A stretch of 64,000 bases of DNA from the NCBI GenBank assembly GCA_037133475.1, contig JBAXOB010000004.1, forward strand, positions 62,001 to 126,000, in the 5' to 3' direction. This stretch comes from CAIVAT01 sp037133475. Its GTDB lineage: Bacteria > Bacteroidota > Bacteroidia > Bacteroidales > FEN-979. This document shows positions 33,669-43,100 of this stretch, one piece after another. A program made the translations under genes and the position numbers. Position 1 is the stretch's first letter. Every line of letters starts with the position of its first letter. The notes under the pieces were generated by a model. That model saw only the letters and a list, made by a program, of their open reading frames with translations. It ran no database searches and was not told where the DNA came from.

Positions 33669-34505
33669 TTAAAGTTGGAAACAGGCTGATATTTGATCGG
33701 GCCGTTGGGTACAGGCAGTGAAGAGGGTTTCAAGATCGGCATTTCCCGGTATGCCGGAAGAATTCAGTGAAATCACGGGTCCCCCCAGCTCCCCCGTTGC
33801 CGACCAGATAACCTCGCCGGATGCGGGTGCAAAGGGAGCGTGTCCGAACCTCAGCCTGCAGGCAATCTCCTCCATGGGCTGGTTGAGGATGATCCGCCGG
33901 TTTTCGAGGATGATCACGCTGTCGATCATGTTTTCGAGATCGCGCACCATATGGGTTGACAGGATGATGGTCTTGTCTGCATCGAACGAAGAGGCCAGCA
34001 TGGTGCGAAGGGCTGCCTTGGAGGAGATGTCAAGCCCGCCTGCCGGTTCATCCAGGAAAAGATAACGGGTGTTCACGGCCAGGGCAAAGGCGATCATCGT
34101 CTTTTTCCTCTGTCCGTACGACATCCGTGCGCACGACTGTTTTCCATCCACCTCGAACATGCCGAGAAACTTATGGAACTGTCCTGGATCATATGCCGGG
34201 TAAAAACCACCATGGATTTCAGCGAATTTCAGTGGTGTCACCGTTGGCAGCGATATCTCCTCCGGCACATAGAAAATATCGGCCAGCAACCGTGGTTCAC
34301 GATTTGCAGGGACATGGCCATCGACGGTCACACTGCCCGACTTAGGAAACGACAACCCGCTGATCAGCTTCAGCAAGGTGGTCTTCCCCGCCCCGTTTTT
34401 TCCAAGCAATCCATGGATATGACCGGGCCCGATTTCCAGGTTCATCCCTTCAAATAGAACGGCCTGCTTCGAATACCGGAAGGTTAAATCTTGAATTGTG
34501 ATCAT
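33669..34505 (-). CDS. ABC transporter ATP-binding protein
   Basis: A 278-residue ATPase. Walker A is GLLGKNGAGKTTLLK. The signature motif is unusual, MSYGQRKK in place of LSGGQ. Walker B is YLFLDEPAGGLD and the switch His lies in ILSTHMVRD. The last ~60 residues form a C-terminal extension after the ATPase core. It is first in the four-gene operon, with a consensus promoter and nested operator immediately upstream and an estimated leader of about 25 nt. YtrB/BcrA-type ABC ATPases are the closest family by context. Confidence 0.93.
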   Translation of the reverse strand: MITIQDLTFRYSKQAVLFEGMNLEIGPGHIHGLLGKNGAGKTTLLKLISGLSFPKSGSVTVDGHVPANREPRLLADIFYVPEEISLPTVTPLKFAEIHGGFYPAYDPGQFHKFLGMFEVDGKQSCARMSYGQRKKTMIAFALAVNTRYLFLDEPAGGLDISSKAALRTMLASSFDADKTIILSTHMVRDLENMIDSVIILENRRIILNQPMEEIACRLRFGHAPFAPASGEVIWSATGELGGPVISLNSSGIPGNADLETLFTACTQRPDQISACFQL

Positions 34506-34508
34506 GTT

Positions 34509-34566
34509 AATTGTGTATTAGTGTAGTAGTACACTGCAAATATAATACACAATTTGCAAAAGTCAA
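34509..34566 (-). promoter_or_regulatory. Promoter with nested palindromic operator for the GntR-ABC operon
   Basis: On the minus strand, TTG (34564-34566), a 19-nt spacer and TATATTTG (34537-34544) form a full consensus promoter. An outer perfect 12-bp inverted repeat, AATTGTGTATTA (34509-34520) / TAATACACAATT (34543-34554), brackets the -7 box and start site. Inside it a perfect 6-bp repeat AGTGTA / TACACT with a GTAG centre (34520-34535) covers the expected start site. Binding of the YtrA-type regulator here would block transcription. Confidence 0.8.
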
Positions 34567-34622
34567 GAAAAAAGTGAAAAAATTCACCGGGCAAATGCGC
34601 ATTTAATGAACAAGCCTAAAGC

Positions 34623-34660
34623 AAAAATGGCTAAACAGGAAATCCCGTTTAGCCATTTTT
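34623..34660 (-). terminator. Terminator downstream of the sialidase-like T9SS gene
   Basis: A perfect 14-bp stem AAAAATGGCTAAAC / GTTTAGCCATTTTT with a 10-nt loop, 27 bp beyond the stop of the minus-strand gene. It separates that gene from the ABC operon promoter. Confidence 0.9.
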
Positions 34661-34686
34661 CAAATTTACAGGTTTACTTTTAACGA

Positions 34687-37686
34687 TCAGTTCACTTCAA
34701 ATTTCCCGATAAACACCCGTGCGTCGCTGGTGAGTTTGATCATGTAGATTCCCTTGGCAAACCGGCTGACGTCGACCTGCCTGGCATAATCGGCCGGAAG
34801 GTTGCTGAGCGGTTCGTCGACAAGGCACCTGCCGCTGACATCGGTAATCTTCATCTGGAGCTGTCTCTCCGATCCTTTAATGGATACGATCAGTATCCCG
34901 TGAACCGGGTTGGGGAAGATGGAGATCTGTGAATGGAGCCGGTTGTCGTCGAGCCCGGTGCAGACCATCACCTTCACGAATTTGGAGCCGGCGGTGCCGG
35001 TGCCGCAAAGGTTGGTGCCTGCTGCCGTAACATTGCCTGAAACAGCCGAACTGCTGAAATCAACCACGACGGAGTTGGTCCCCGATCCCTGGGTGATTGT
35101 AGCGCCGGTCGGCAGATTCCATACATAGGTCGAAGCATTGCTGATCACCGGGATGCTGAACTGGTAGCCACCATGTCCCTGGCAAACGGTGTCGGGACCC
35201 GATACGGCCTGCCCGGCCGTCGGGATGGTTTCCACGTTTACCGCCAGGGTATTCGGGGTGCTGGTGCAGGCGGCAATTTGTGCATTGACGCTGACAAAAC
35301 CGGCCGAAACGCCCCACTGTACCGTGATGGCCGGGGTTCCCTGTCCGCTGGTAATGACAGCGTCGGATGGTACGGTCCAGTTGTTGGTTACACCGGTAAC
35401 GACAGGAACGCTGAAGTTGACAGTGGTGCCACTGCAAACGGTCGAGGGCCCGGTGATGGTACCGGGTGTCGAAGGCGCAGGTGTGAGGGTGACGGCAAGC
35501 TGGCTTGCCGGACTGTTACCGCAGGTGTTCCCGGCGGTGACGGCGACATTGCCCGAGGTCGTTCCCCAGAGTACGGCAATGGTGGTGGTGGTCTGTCCCG
35601 AAACGATGGTAGCTCCGGCAGGTACTGTCCAGTTATAGGTTGTGGCGCCCGTAACCGACCCGATGCTGTAGCTCGCATTACTGTTCTGGCAGGGGGCGGC
35701 ATTGCCCGATATGGTTCCCGGTGTGGCGGGCAGGGCGCTGATGGTTACGAGAACACTGTCTTTGGCGACATGGGCGGCATTGTCATGTACGGTGCAGATA
35801 TACCGGGTCTGGACCGTCGGGTTTGCCGTGGGATTGGGCAAAGTAGAGGTAAATCCAGCGGGGTTCGAACTCCATGTATAGGTATAGGGGTTGGAGCCTC
35901 CGCTGGCGGATGCCTGAAGTTGCGTTGACCCTCCCGGGCAAACGGAGGTTGGGTTGGCGGTTACGGCTACTCCCAGCGCAAGCGATGCCATTACCTTGAC
36001 AGTGGCTGTGCGCAGATGAGCCGGGGTCCCGTTGGGGCCCTTCCCGTAAAAGGACACCTGGTAGTCGGCCAATGGGACATTCCCGCTCAGTTTGAGACGT
36101 ACGATTTTGGTCCCCGGGTAGGTGGTGATCTTATTTCCCTGTGGATACACGAAGGTGATGGTTCCGGCGGAAGGAACAGGGGTGATCTGACCCGACAGGA
36201 CCACCGTATCGGTGTAAAGTTTTACATCAGGCACACTGACAATAAAATCGGTGCTGTCGTTGGTGACATAGAGCGTGTCGGAAGTATGGTTGATCGACAT
36301 GGCAAAATCGGGGAAATAGGCGGTAACGCTCATGAAGGTGCCCTGGCGGAAATCGGTCCAGCCGGCCATGCCTCCCTTTTTGTTCGATATGATGCCGTTG
36401 TAGTCGCCCTGGTAACGGGGTGTGCCTCCACCGCCGCAGGTAGGGCAGTCGATCTTCATCTTCTGGTTTGAAAGAACCTTGTTGGCGGCCCAGCTCACGC
36501 CCCCGTTGTCGGAATAGGAGGCATAGATCATGGCGCTGTCGTTTGTCGGGCAGTCGCGGGTATCCATCCACATCGCATAAAGCCTGCCTGTCTGTTTGTC
36601 GCACCAGATGGCCGGATGCCACTGGTTGTGGGTTTGGGGATTGGCATCGTCGTTGATGATCGTGGCTGCGGACCATGTGGTTCCGTCGTTGTCGGAGTAA
36701 CGGCACCAGATATCGGGTTTGTTGCCGTCGCCGGGAGGATCGTTGGATGCATAAACACAATACATCCTGCCACGGTGGGCGCCATAGCTGTTGTCGGCGG
36801 CGATCATCGGGTAGGGCCGCGTACGCATGTTCTGGACTGAATTCCTGCCCCCCACCTGGCTGCCGACGGTGTTGCAGAACTGCTGCGTCGATTTCTGGGT
36901 AAAGGTTGCACCACCGTCGAGGGAGACATAAAAGGTGTAGGTGGAGGTAAACGAGCTGCCGCTGTTGGTGACAACGTGCACGGCGCCACCCTGGACATTC
37001 CCTTCAGGGCCAACGCAAACCATCATCCCCGGGATCTGCTGGGTTGTCGGGGCAAAGGTGGAGGTGAAGGTAAGACCATGGTCCATGCTGCGGGCAAAAT
37101 TTCCCGGGGGACCTCCGTTGGTCATCGTGGTATAGACATAGTTGGCATAAGGGCCTGCAGTCTGGTCGCAGGCGATCCAGTTCTTGTCGTTCCCGGCAAT
37201 GGCGGTGACGGAAGCACCCCAGGTTACGCCGTTATTGGTGGAGGCCATCACTTTACAACCGGCGATGGTCGAACCATACATATTCATATAGAACAGGTTG
37301 CCGATACTGTCGTAGGTCACAACAGGGTCGCCCTGCATCGTCGCGCCAAAGGATGGCGTTACGTTTGACCAGTCGATGCCTGTTTCGGTGTGATGCGCCG
37401 TATTGGTGTTGTAGGCCGTAAAGTACCAGGGGGGCTGCTGCATGCTCTCGGCCATGTTGCTTTCGCCGAAGTCGACCCCTAGGTTGAAATTATCATAATT
37501 GCCTACCGTGATCGTCGTCGACAGCGGGAGGTCGCCGACCTTCGGGGCTGCTTCCCTCAGGTAGAACGGAACCTGGTCAAGGTTCGGGTTATCCTTGAAC
37601 TGGGCAAGGGCCGGAAGGGTGAATAACAGGGCCATGATCCCCGCAAAGAGGGAGATGCGGAGGCGCAAAAGTGTAAATCTGGTCAT
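34687..37686 (-). CDS. Large secreted protein: sialidase-like propeller, PKD/Ig repeats, T9SS sorting domain
   Basis: A 999-residue protein with a signal peptide (LFAGIMALLFTLPALAQ). Residues ~70-480 look like a beta-propeller with Asp-box repeats: STNNGVTWGA, SLDGGATFTQ, SDNDGTTWSA and SDNGGVSWAA. The fold is sialidase-like, but the catalytic Arg/Glu/Tyr set of true sialidases cannot be confirmed, so hydrolase activity is not claimed. About four PKD/Ig-like modules follow (570-910), with recurring TYNWTVPAGATIVSG-type strands. The C-terminus is a type A T9SS domain (IFPNPVHGILIVSIKG ... GKFEVN). Expected to be exported and surface-attached or released. Confidence 0.85.
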   Translation of the reverse strand: MTRFTLLRLRISLFAGIMALLFTLPALAQFKDNPNLDQVPFYLREAAPKVGDLPLSTTITVGNYDNFNLGVDFGESNMAESMQQPPWYFTAYNTNTAHHTETGIDWSNVTPSFGATMQGDPVVTYDSIGNLFYMNMYGSTIAGCKVMASTNNGVTWGASVTAIAGNDKNWIACDQTAGPYANYVYTTMTNGGPPGNFARSMDHGLTFTSTFAPTTQQIPGMMVCVGPEGNVQGGAVHVVTNSGSSFTSTYTFYVSLDGGATFTQKSTQQFCNTVGSQVGGRNSVQNMRTRPYPMIAADNSYGAHRGRMYCVYASNDPPGDGNKPDIWCRYSDNDGTTWSAATIINDDANPQTHNQWHPAIWCDKQTGRLYAMWMDTRDCPTNDSAMIYASYSDNGGVSWAANKVLSNQKMKIDCPTCGGGGTPRYQGDYNGIISNKKGGMAGWTDFRQGTFMSVTAYFPDFAMSINHTSDTLYVTNDSTDFIVSVPDVKLYTDTVVLSGQITPVPSAGTITFVYPQGNKITTYPGTKIVRLKLSGNVPLADYQVSFYGKGPNGTPAHLRTATVKVMASLALGVAVTANPTSVCPGGSTQLQASASGGSNPYTYTWSSNPAGFTSTLPNPTANPTVQTRYICTVHDNAAHVAKDSVLVTISALPATPGTISGNAAPCQNSNASYSIGSVTGATTYNWTVPAGATIVSGQTTTTIAVLWGTTSGNVAVTAGNTCGNSPASQLAVTLTPAPSTPGTITGPSTVCSGTTVNFSVPVVTGVTNNWTVPSDAVITSGQGTPAITVQWGVSAGFVSVNAQIAACTSTPNTLAVNVETIPTAGQAVSGPDTVCQGHGGYQFSIPVISNASTYVWNLPTGATITQGSGTNSVVVDFSSSAVSGNVTAAGTNLCGTGTAGSKFVKVMVCTGLDDNRLHSQISIFPNPVHGILIVSIKGSERQLQMKITDVSGRCLVDEPLSNLPADYARQVDVSRFAKGIYMIKLTSDARVFIGKFEVN

Positions 37687-37854
37687 AAGGGTGTTTTTAA
37701 ATGTGTTGTAATTTCTTTAACCGCATAAAATTAGGAAAAAAAACGGACGGGAGGCCATCCATTTTGATGGTTTCTCCATAACATGAAGAAAATAACCTCC
37801 TTTGGCCTGTCGACACTATAATACCATGTTAACCAGCTGTGCAGGGAAGAGTTC

Positions 37855-39225
37855 TCAGAAGTGGAGGAATCCCTTTGCAACCGTTAATTTCCGCGACGTG
37901 ATATGGAGAATATAGTAGCCTGCCGGAAGGGTTGACAGGTTTACACTGCCCCGGCCTGCAGCATCATTCCTGTCGGCTGAGAAAAGAGTTCTTCCGAAGG
38001 CATCGGTAATTTCAATATGACACGCGCCATTTCCCGCTTTTCCCTTGTCTGAAAGATCATAGTATATGACATCCCCGGCAGGGTTCGGGAAAAGCCTGAT
38101 TTCGCCGGGAGCTGCGGTTTCACCTGTGTTCGTCATGGCGAAGTTGAAATATTTAGACTCACTCGGATAGCCGGGGTAATGCACAACAGCCTTGTAAAGC
38201 CCGCTTTGGGTGGGTTTATAGGCCGAGGTGGCGGCACCGGGAATGGTGTCGTTTCCACGCACCCACCGGTAGGTGACCCCCTTCGGGCAATACAGGGTGT
38301 CGCTGATCCTGGCAAGCAGGGTGTTGGGCTTGGAGTAGATCCGCTGCCAGTTGACATTCATGTCGGGCTGTTCGATCACCTTGTCGATATGCGGCTTTTT
38401 CACATCCGCCACCATGTAATAGGCCTTGTTGTTGGAATTTTTATAGGTAGGGATGATAAATTTGGAGGAATCCTGGTCGTAAACCGCCATCTGGTTGTTC
38501 AGATGCACAAGGGGCAACGGCAGGGCGATCACCGGCGTGACTATTTCCGTAAGGGGATCAAATTTTACGATGGTGTCGTGCCTGACGCCATAATACTGGC
38601 CTGTCTGGTAATCAACGACTGCCGATTCAATCACGCCGGCATGCGAGACATGCGAGTGGAGGAGCTCTCCCGTAAAGCCGTCGATGATGTCGTACCAGGT
38701 GGAATCGCTGTACCGCTGGAAAAAGAGGGTGTTGTTTACAGGGTTATAGACCCTGGTTTCCCCGTAGATGATGGCGTTTGAGGCAGGCAGGGTGGAGAGG
38801 TGCGTAAGAACCGAATTCCCAAGGCTGTAAGAATAAAAATCGCCATCCAGGGCTGCAAAAAGGATTGAATTGTTCAGGCTGTTGTATTCTATCCAGTTTT
38901 TATACTCAAAATAGCAGGTTTGGGCGACCGCATAGGTGTTCAGGTCGATATACTTGATTACACCTCCGTTGGAGAGTGGTGCCGCATCATAGAAATAACG
39001 GCCGTTGTAGGGATCCATGGCACAGCCGAAGCTCGTGTTGGGGTTGGGGAAATAGGTGGTGGTCGGGATGGTGTTATAGGCGCCCGACAGGTAATCGAAC
39101 GAAACCAGGTGCCCGTTCGCCGTGCCGTAGATCAGCGACTGGGATTGAACATTGCCCGTGAAGAGCAGGGCCAGGAGGGATAACACGACAAAACAACGAA
39201 GAAGATGAAGGTATATCTTTTTCAT
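37855..39225 (-). CDS. Secreted beta-propeller-like protein with T9SS sorting domain
   Basis: A 456-residue protein. Start 39225 (MKKIYLHLLRCF...) gives a good signal peptide, and a perfect TATATTTG box at 39244-39251 just upstream rules out the ATG at 39246. The mature part has repeated YNSLNNSILFAAL, YNPVNNTLFFQRY and YDQDSSKFIIPTY strands, like blades of a propeller. A short Ig-like module (TYRWVRGNDTIPGA) and a type A T9SS domain (LFPNPAGDVIYYDL ... AKGFLHF) complete it. No enzymatic motif was seen. It lies upstream of, and in the same direction as, the sialidase-like gene; the ~170-bp gap suggests separate promoters. Confidence 0.82.
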   Translation of the reverse strand: MKKIYLHLLRCFVVLSLLALLFTGNVQSQSLIYGTANGHLVSFDYLSGAYNTIPTTTYFPNPNTSFGCAMDPYNGRYFYDAAPLSNGGVIKYIDLNTYAVAQTCYFEYKNWIEYNSLNNSILFAALDGDFYSYSLGNSVLTHLSTLPASNAIIYGETRVYNPVNNTLFFQRYSDSTWYDIIDGFTGELLHSHVSHAGVIESAVVDYQTGQYYGVRHDTIVKFDPLTEIVTPVIALPLPLVHLNNQMAVYDQDSSKFIIPTYKNSNNKAYYMVADVKKPHIDKVIEQPDMNVNWQRIYSKPNTLLARISDTLYCPKGVTYRWVRGNDTIPGAATSAYKPTQSGLYKAVVHYPGYPSESKYFNFAMTNTGETAAPGEIRLFPNPAGDVIYYDLSDKGKAGNGACHIEITDAFGRTLFSADRNDAAGRGSVNLSTLPAGYYILHITSRKLTVAKGFLHF

Positions 39226-39243
39226 GGCTAAAGGATTAACCCT

Positions 39244-39251
39244 CAAATATA
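39244..39251 (-). promoter_or_regulatory. -7 promoter box for the propeller T9SS gene
   Basis: Minus-strand TATATTTG, exact TAnnTTTG, with an estimated leader of about 13 nt to the 39225 start. No TTG at -33. Confidence 0.55.
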
Positions 39252-39504
39252 ATTAATTTCTCCCGAATACTTGATCAGGTCGAAAGAAATTTGTGAACTC
39301 ATGGCCAGCTGGTTAAAATTTGCTGTTTGCTATAGAAAATTCAATGAAATTAAATTTGACTTATCACTATTATTCAGGTTACAACCTGTTAACCTACCTG
39401 TTCCATTGAAAATGGGCTGTCCCTAAAGTAATTGAACACTTTTTGATCATAATTACCTTCTTTTTTTACCACAAAAAGAAAGTAACAAAGAAAAGTCACC
39501 GCTG

Positions 39505-39621
39505 CATGAAAGTCACTAAAAATCTTCGTCATTCGCTAAACTGCGGAAACTCGTCGCTCCGCTCCTCGGACAGTCCGCAGTTTAACGCTCATTCCCCGAT
39601 TTTCTTAACGTGACTTTCATG
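39505..39621. repeat. 117-bp palindromic (REP/MITE-like) element
   Basis: The ends are perfect 12-bp inverted repeats, CATGAAAGTCAC (39505-39516) and GTGACTTTCATG (39610-39621). An inner perfect 10-bp pair AAACTGCGGA / TCCGCAGTTT lies at 39538-39547 and 39574-39583, around a GC-rich centre. The preceding bases also hold an AAAAGTCAC variant (39490s). It has no coding capacity and looks like a mobile palindromic repeat of a kind scattered in Bacteroidota genomes. Confidence 0.75.
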
Positions 39622-39999
39622 AGGCGGGTTACCTGCTTAGTCTGGGGTTTTCCAATATAATGGCAGGCCCAGGAAAGGTCAAGCATTGACCTGATCAATA
39701 AGTTATTGTTTGTACAATCGTGATCAATCAATAAAAGGAATGCAGGTTTGGATGAATCATCTTCCAATCTGATTCATCACTTTTATACCCGCAACAAGCC
39801 AGCCACCTTGCCGCTGTTTATCCTTCCCGGCAAACTGAGTGTAGTCAAATATTTTTTTTACACTGATCTGCTGTCAGTGAAATATATTATACAGCACCAT
39901 TTCATATGATGACGTCAAAACCTTGCTGAAATTCCTAATAAATAGTTACATGAATCGTTCATCCACGCAGTTGCCCCGGTGTACGGCCCAGTAAGTTTT

Positions 40000-40030
40000 T
40001 TGCTAATCATCATGGATAATTTTATCTTTG
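40000..40030 (+). promoter_or_regulatory. Consensus promoter of the multi-PAS kinase operon
   Basis: TTG (40000-40002), 20-nt spacer, TATCTTTG (40023-40030): a full match to the Bacteroidota consensus, about 108 bp before the ATG. Confidence 0.75.
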
Positions 40031-40138
40031 TATTTCTAAAACCCTAATGATTCAGCGTTGCAGTTTGTAATTCTACAAGGAAAATTAAACTGGCAAGGCT
40101 GAACCCTTTGTTCGTTTCAGAGGCCAACCACAGAAATT

Positions 40139-43100
40139 ATGGACGATTACGGGAACAACAGGGAAGAGCTTGCTTTTGCACTGTCAAAGTTAAAAGAGGA
40201 GAACCAGGCGCTCAGGGCATCGCTCCGGGAGGCATTGGGAGAAGGCGCCCAAACAACGAAGCCACTGGGACTAGAAACCCCGGAACGATACCGCCTGGCG
40301 GCAGAGATCGGGTTGGAGGGGTTGTGGGACTGGAATATCGCGGAAAACTCCATATACTATTCAGCTCAATGGAAAGCCATGCTGGGATTTTCAGAAACGG
40401 AGATGCAGGACACCGTTGAGGAATGGAGCCGGCGAATTCATCCCGACGACCTGGCGCTGACGAAGTCGCAGGTTGAAAAGCACATGAAGGGTGGGAGCGC
40501 CAAGTACTCCTGCGAACACAGGGTCATGTGCAAAAATGGAAATTTCATATGGCTCCTGGATGAAGGACGCATCATTTCGCGCGACGAACAAGGAAATCCA
40601 TTGAGATTTTTCGGGACCTCCAAAACCATTTCCGAAAGGAAAAAAACCGAATATGATCTCAACGAAAGGGTAAAGGAGTTGAACTGCCACAACCGGATCT
40701 CGCAGTTCATGGCCGACCCCGGCCTGTCGATGGATGAGGTAATCCGTAACATCGTTGAGATCATGCCTGAAAGCTGGCAATTCCCCCAATTTGCAGAGGC
40801 TGCCATCGTGATCAGGGGAAAGGAGTTTAAAACTGCAGGATTTTATCACACCACAGATTCCCAGATCCAGGAGGTAACCCTGGATGGGGAAAAAATCGGC
40901 CGGATTGAGGTCATGTACCGTGGCGGGCTGGTTGGCACAGGCCCTCACTTTCTCCCGGAAGAGGGCCAGCTGCTCTTTACCATTGCCAACAGGCTGGCAA
41001 ATTTCGTTGACAAACATGAAAAAAACACTGCGCTCACCCGCAGTGAAGGCTTGTATAAAAGCCTGATCGAGAATATCAGCGATGTCATCTATGAGATCGA
41101 TCCCAGGGGTGACATTACCTATATAAGCCCTTCGATAAGGAACATGCTGGGTTTCACAACCGGGGAGATCATTGGAAAAAACTTCACCTGTTTTGTCGGT
41201 TACAACAGCGAATTCCTTTTACAGAGGTTAGCCCTGCTGAGTGAAATAAACGAGATATCAGGGGAGTATAAGATAGCATCAAAGTCGGGGGAAGAACATT
41301 GGATCCGTTTGTCGACAAAGGCAGTTACCGAAGGTGGTACCTTTCGTGGCGGTATGGGAACCCTGATCGATATCACCGAAAAAAAGCAGATGGAAATCGA
41401 GCTCCGGAGAAGTGAATTGCTTTACAGTTCCATCCTTGCCGCATCCCCCGATACCATCTCCATCACCGACCTGGAGGGGCGGATCATCTTTGCCTCCCCG
41501 CGGTCGTACGATATGTTCGGGTACGACCGTTCGTTCGATTTCAAGGGCCACCCGCTGCTCGATTTTATTGACGAGAAGGATCACCCGAAAGCCATCACGG
41601 CAATAACGGAGATGGCGCGTGGCAACCTGCTGGGGGCTGATGAATATAAAGGGATCAGGGCCGACGGCGCCACCTTCGACGTGGAGGTCAAAGGGGAATT
41701 TATCAGGGATGCCGAAGGTAACCGTGTCAACATGATCTTTGTCACAAGGGATATTTCCCAAAGAAAATCGGCAGAGGAACGGTTGCGTCAGAGCGAAGAG
41801 TGTTATAAACAGATGGTTGAGACCATCAATGACGTGATCTATGAGGTTTCGACAGACGGGACGATCCGTTACGTAAGTCCGGCCATCGGGAAGATGATGG
41901 GGTATAGCCCGGAAGAGCTGACGGGAAAAAACTTTTTCAGCTTCCTCCATGCCGACGACAGGCCGGCTATTGTCCATGCGTTTGCCAATCTTGATCAAAA
42001 GGAATCTTCCTATCTCGAATACCGCTATATGACCAAAGACGGGCAAGCCCGGTGGGTTCGCTCATCTACAACCCCTATTTTCGAGAACGGTATCCTGACA
42101 GGCGGGAATGGCACCCTTACCGACATTCATAACCGCAAACTGGCCGAGGAAAATATTTCAAGGGTAAGCCGGTTAAAATCGGTTATCAGCAACATCAACC
42201 AGGCCCTTATCCATGAAAAGAACAGGGACAGGCTGTTTGAGAAAGTCTGCAACATTGCCATTGTTTCCGGGAAATTCCAGATGGCCTGGATCGGCCTGAT
42301 CGACGAAGAGACGAAAATCGTTAAACCATTTGTCCATGACGGGATTGAGGATGGTTACCTTTCCAGCATCAGGCAAATTTCGGTCAGCGATATCCCGGAA
42401 GGGCGCGGGCCCACCGGAACAGCCTTAAGGAATGGAGTACCCTCCATTTGCAATGACATTGAAAACGATCCTCACAATGTCATCTGGAGAAGCGAGGCCC
42501 TTGCACGCAACTACCGCTCTTCGATTGCGCTTCCCATAACCCTCTCCGGGAAAATCATCGGCGCCTTCACCCTCTATTCCTCCCATCCGGGTTTCTTTAA
42601 TGCCGAGGAGGTCGGACTGCTCACCGAAGTGGTCGAGAACCTCGACTTTGCGCTGGAATCAATTGAAACGGAAAAGGAGCGGCGCAGGGTTGAAAATGAA
42701 CTCAGGAAACTGTCACGCGCCATTGAGTACAGCCCGTTAAGCATTGTCATGACCAATGTCGACGGGGATATCGAATATGCAAACCCGAAAGCCTGCGAAA
42801 CCACCGGCTTTACCCTCGCCGAACTCGTGGGCAGGAATCCGCGTGTTCTGCAGTCGGGCGATACACCTAAGGAAGAGTACACTTTCCTCTGGAACACCAT
42901 CGGCTCGGGCAAGGAATGGCACGGTATCTTTCATAACAGGAAAAAGAATGGTGAACTTTACTGGGAATCATCGACCATTGCCCCCGTGCTTGACGAGAAT
43001 GGCACGATAACCAATTATGTGGCCATCAAGGAGGATATTACCCTGCGGAAAAAAGCGGAGGAGGAGATTATCAAATTCCGCACCATTGCCGATAACGCAA

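Larger units (their letters stand above)
39226..40138. other. Long intergenic region with palindromic element and kinase promoter
   Basis: No gene was seen in ~900 bp. It contains the -7 box for the minus-strand T9SS gene at its left end, the palindromic element at 39505-39621, a short CACTGA/TCAGTG hairpin near 39875, and the consensus promoter of the large kinase at 40000-40030, leaving a leader of about 100 nt. The rest is unremarkable AT-rich DNA. Confidence 0.6.

Noticed and set aside
34687..37686. Calling the 999-residue propeller protein a sialidase
   Set aside because: Asp boxes are visible but the catalytic Arg triad, Tyr and Glu could not be identified; Asp boxes also occur in non-enzymatic propellers.
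39582..39767. 61-codon minus-strand frame in the palindromic element
   Set aside because: It begins in non-coding sequence and ends inside the palindrome; no features.
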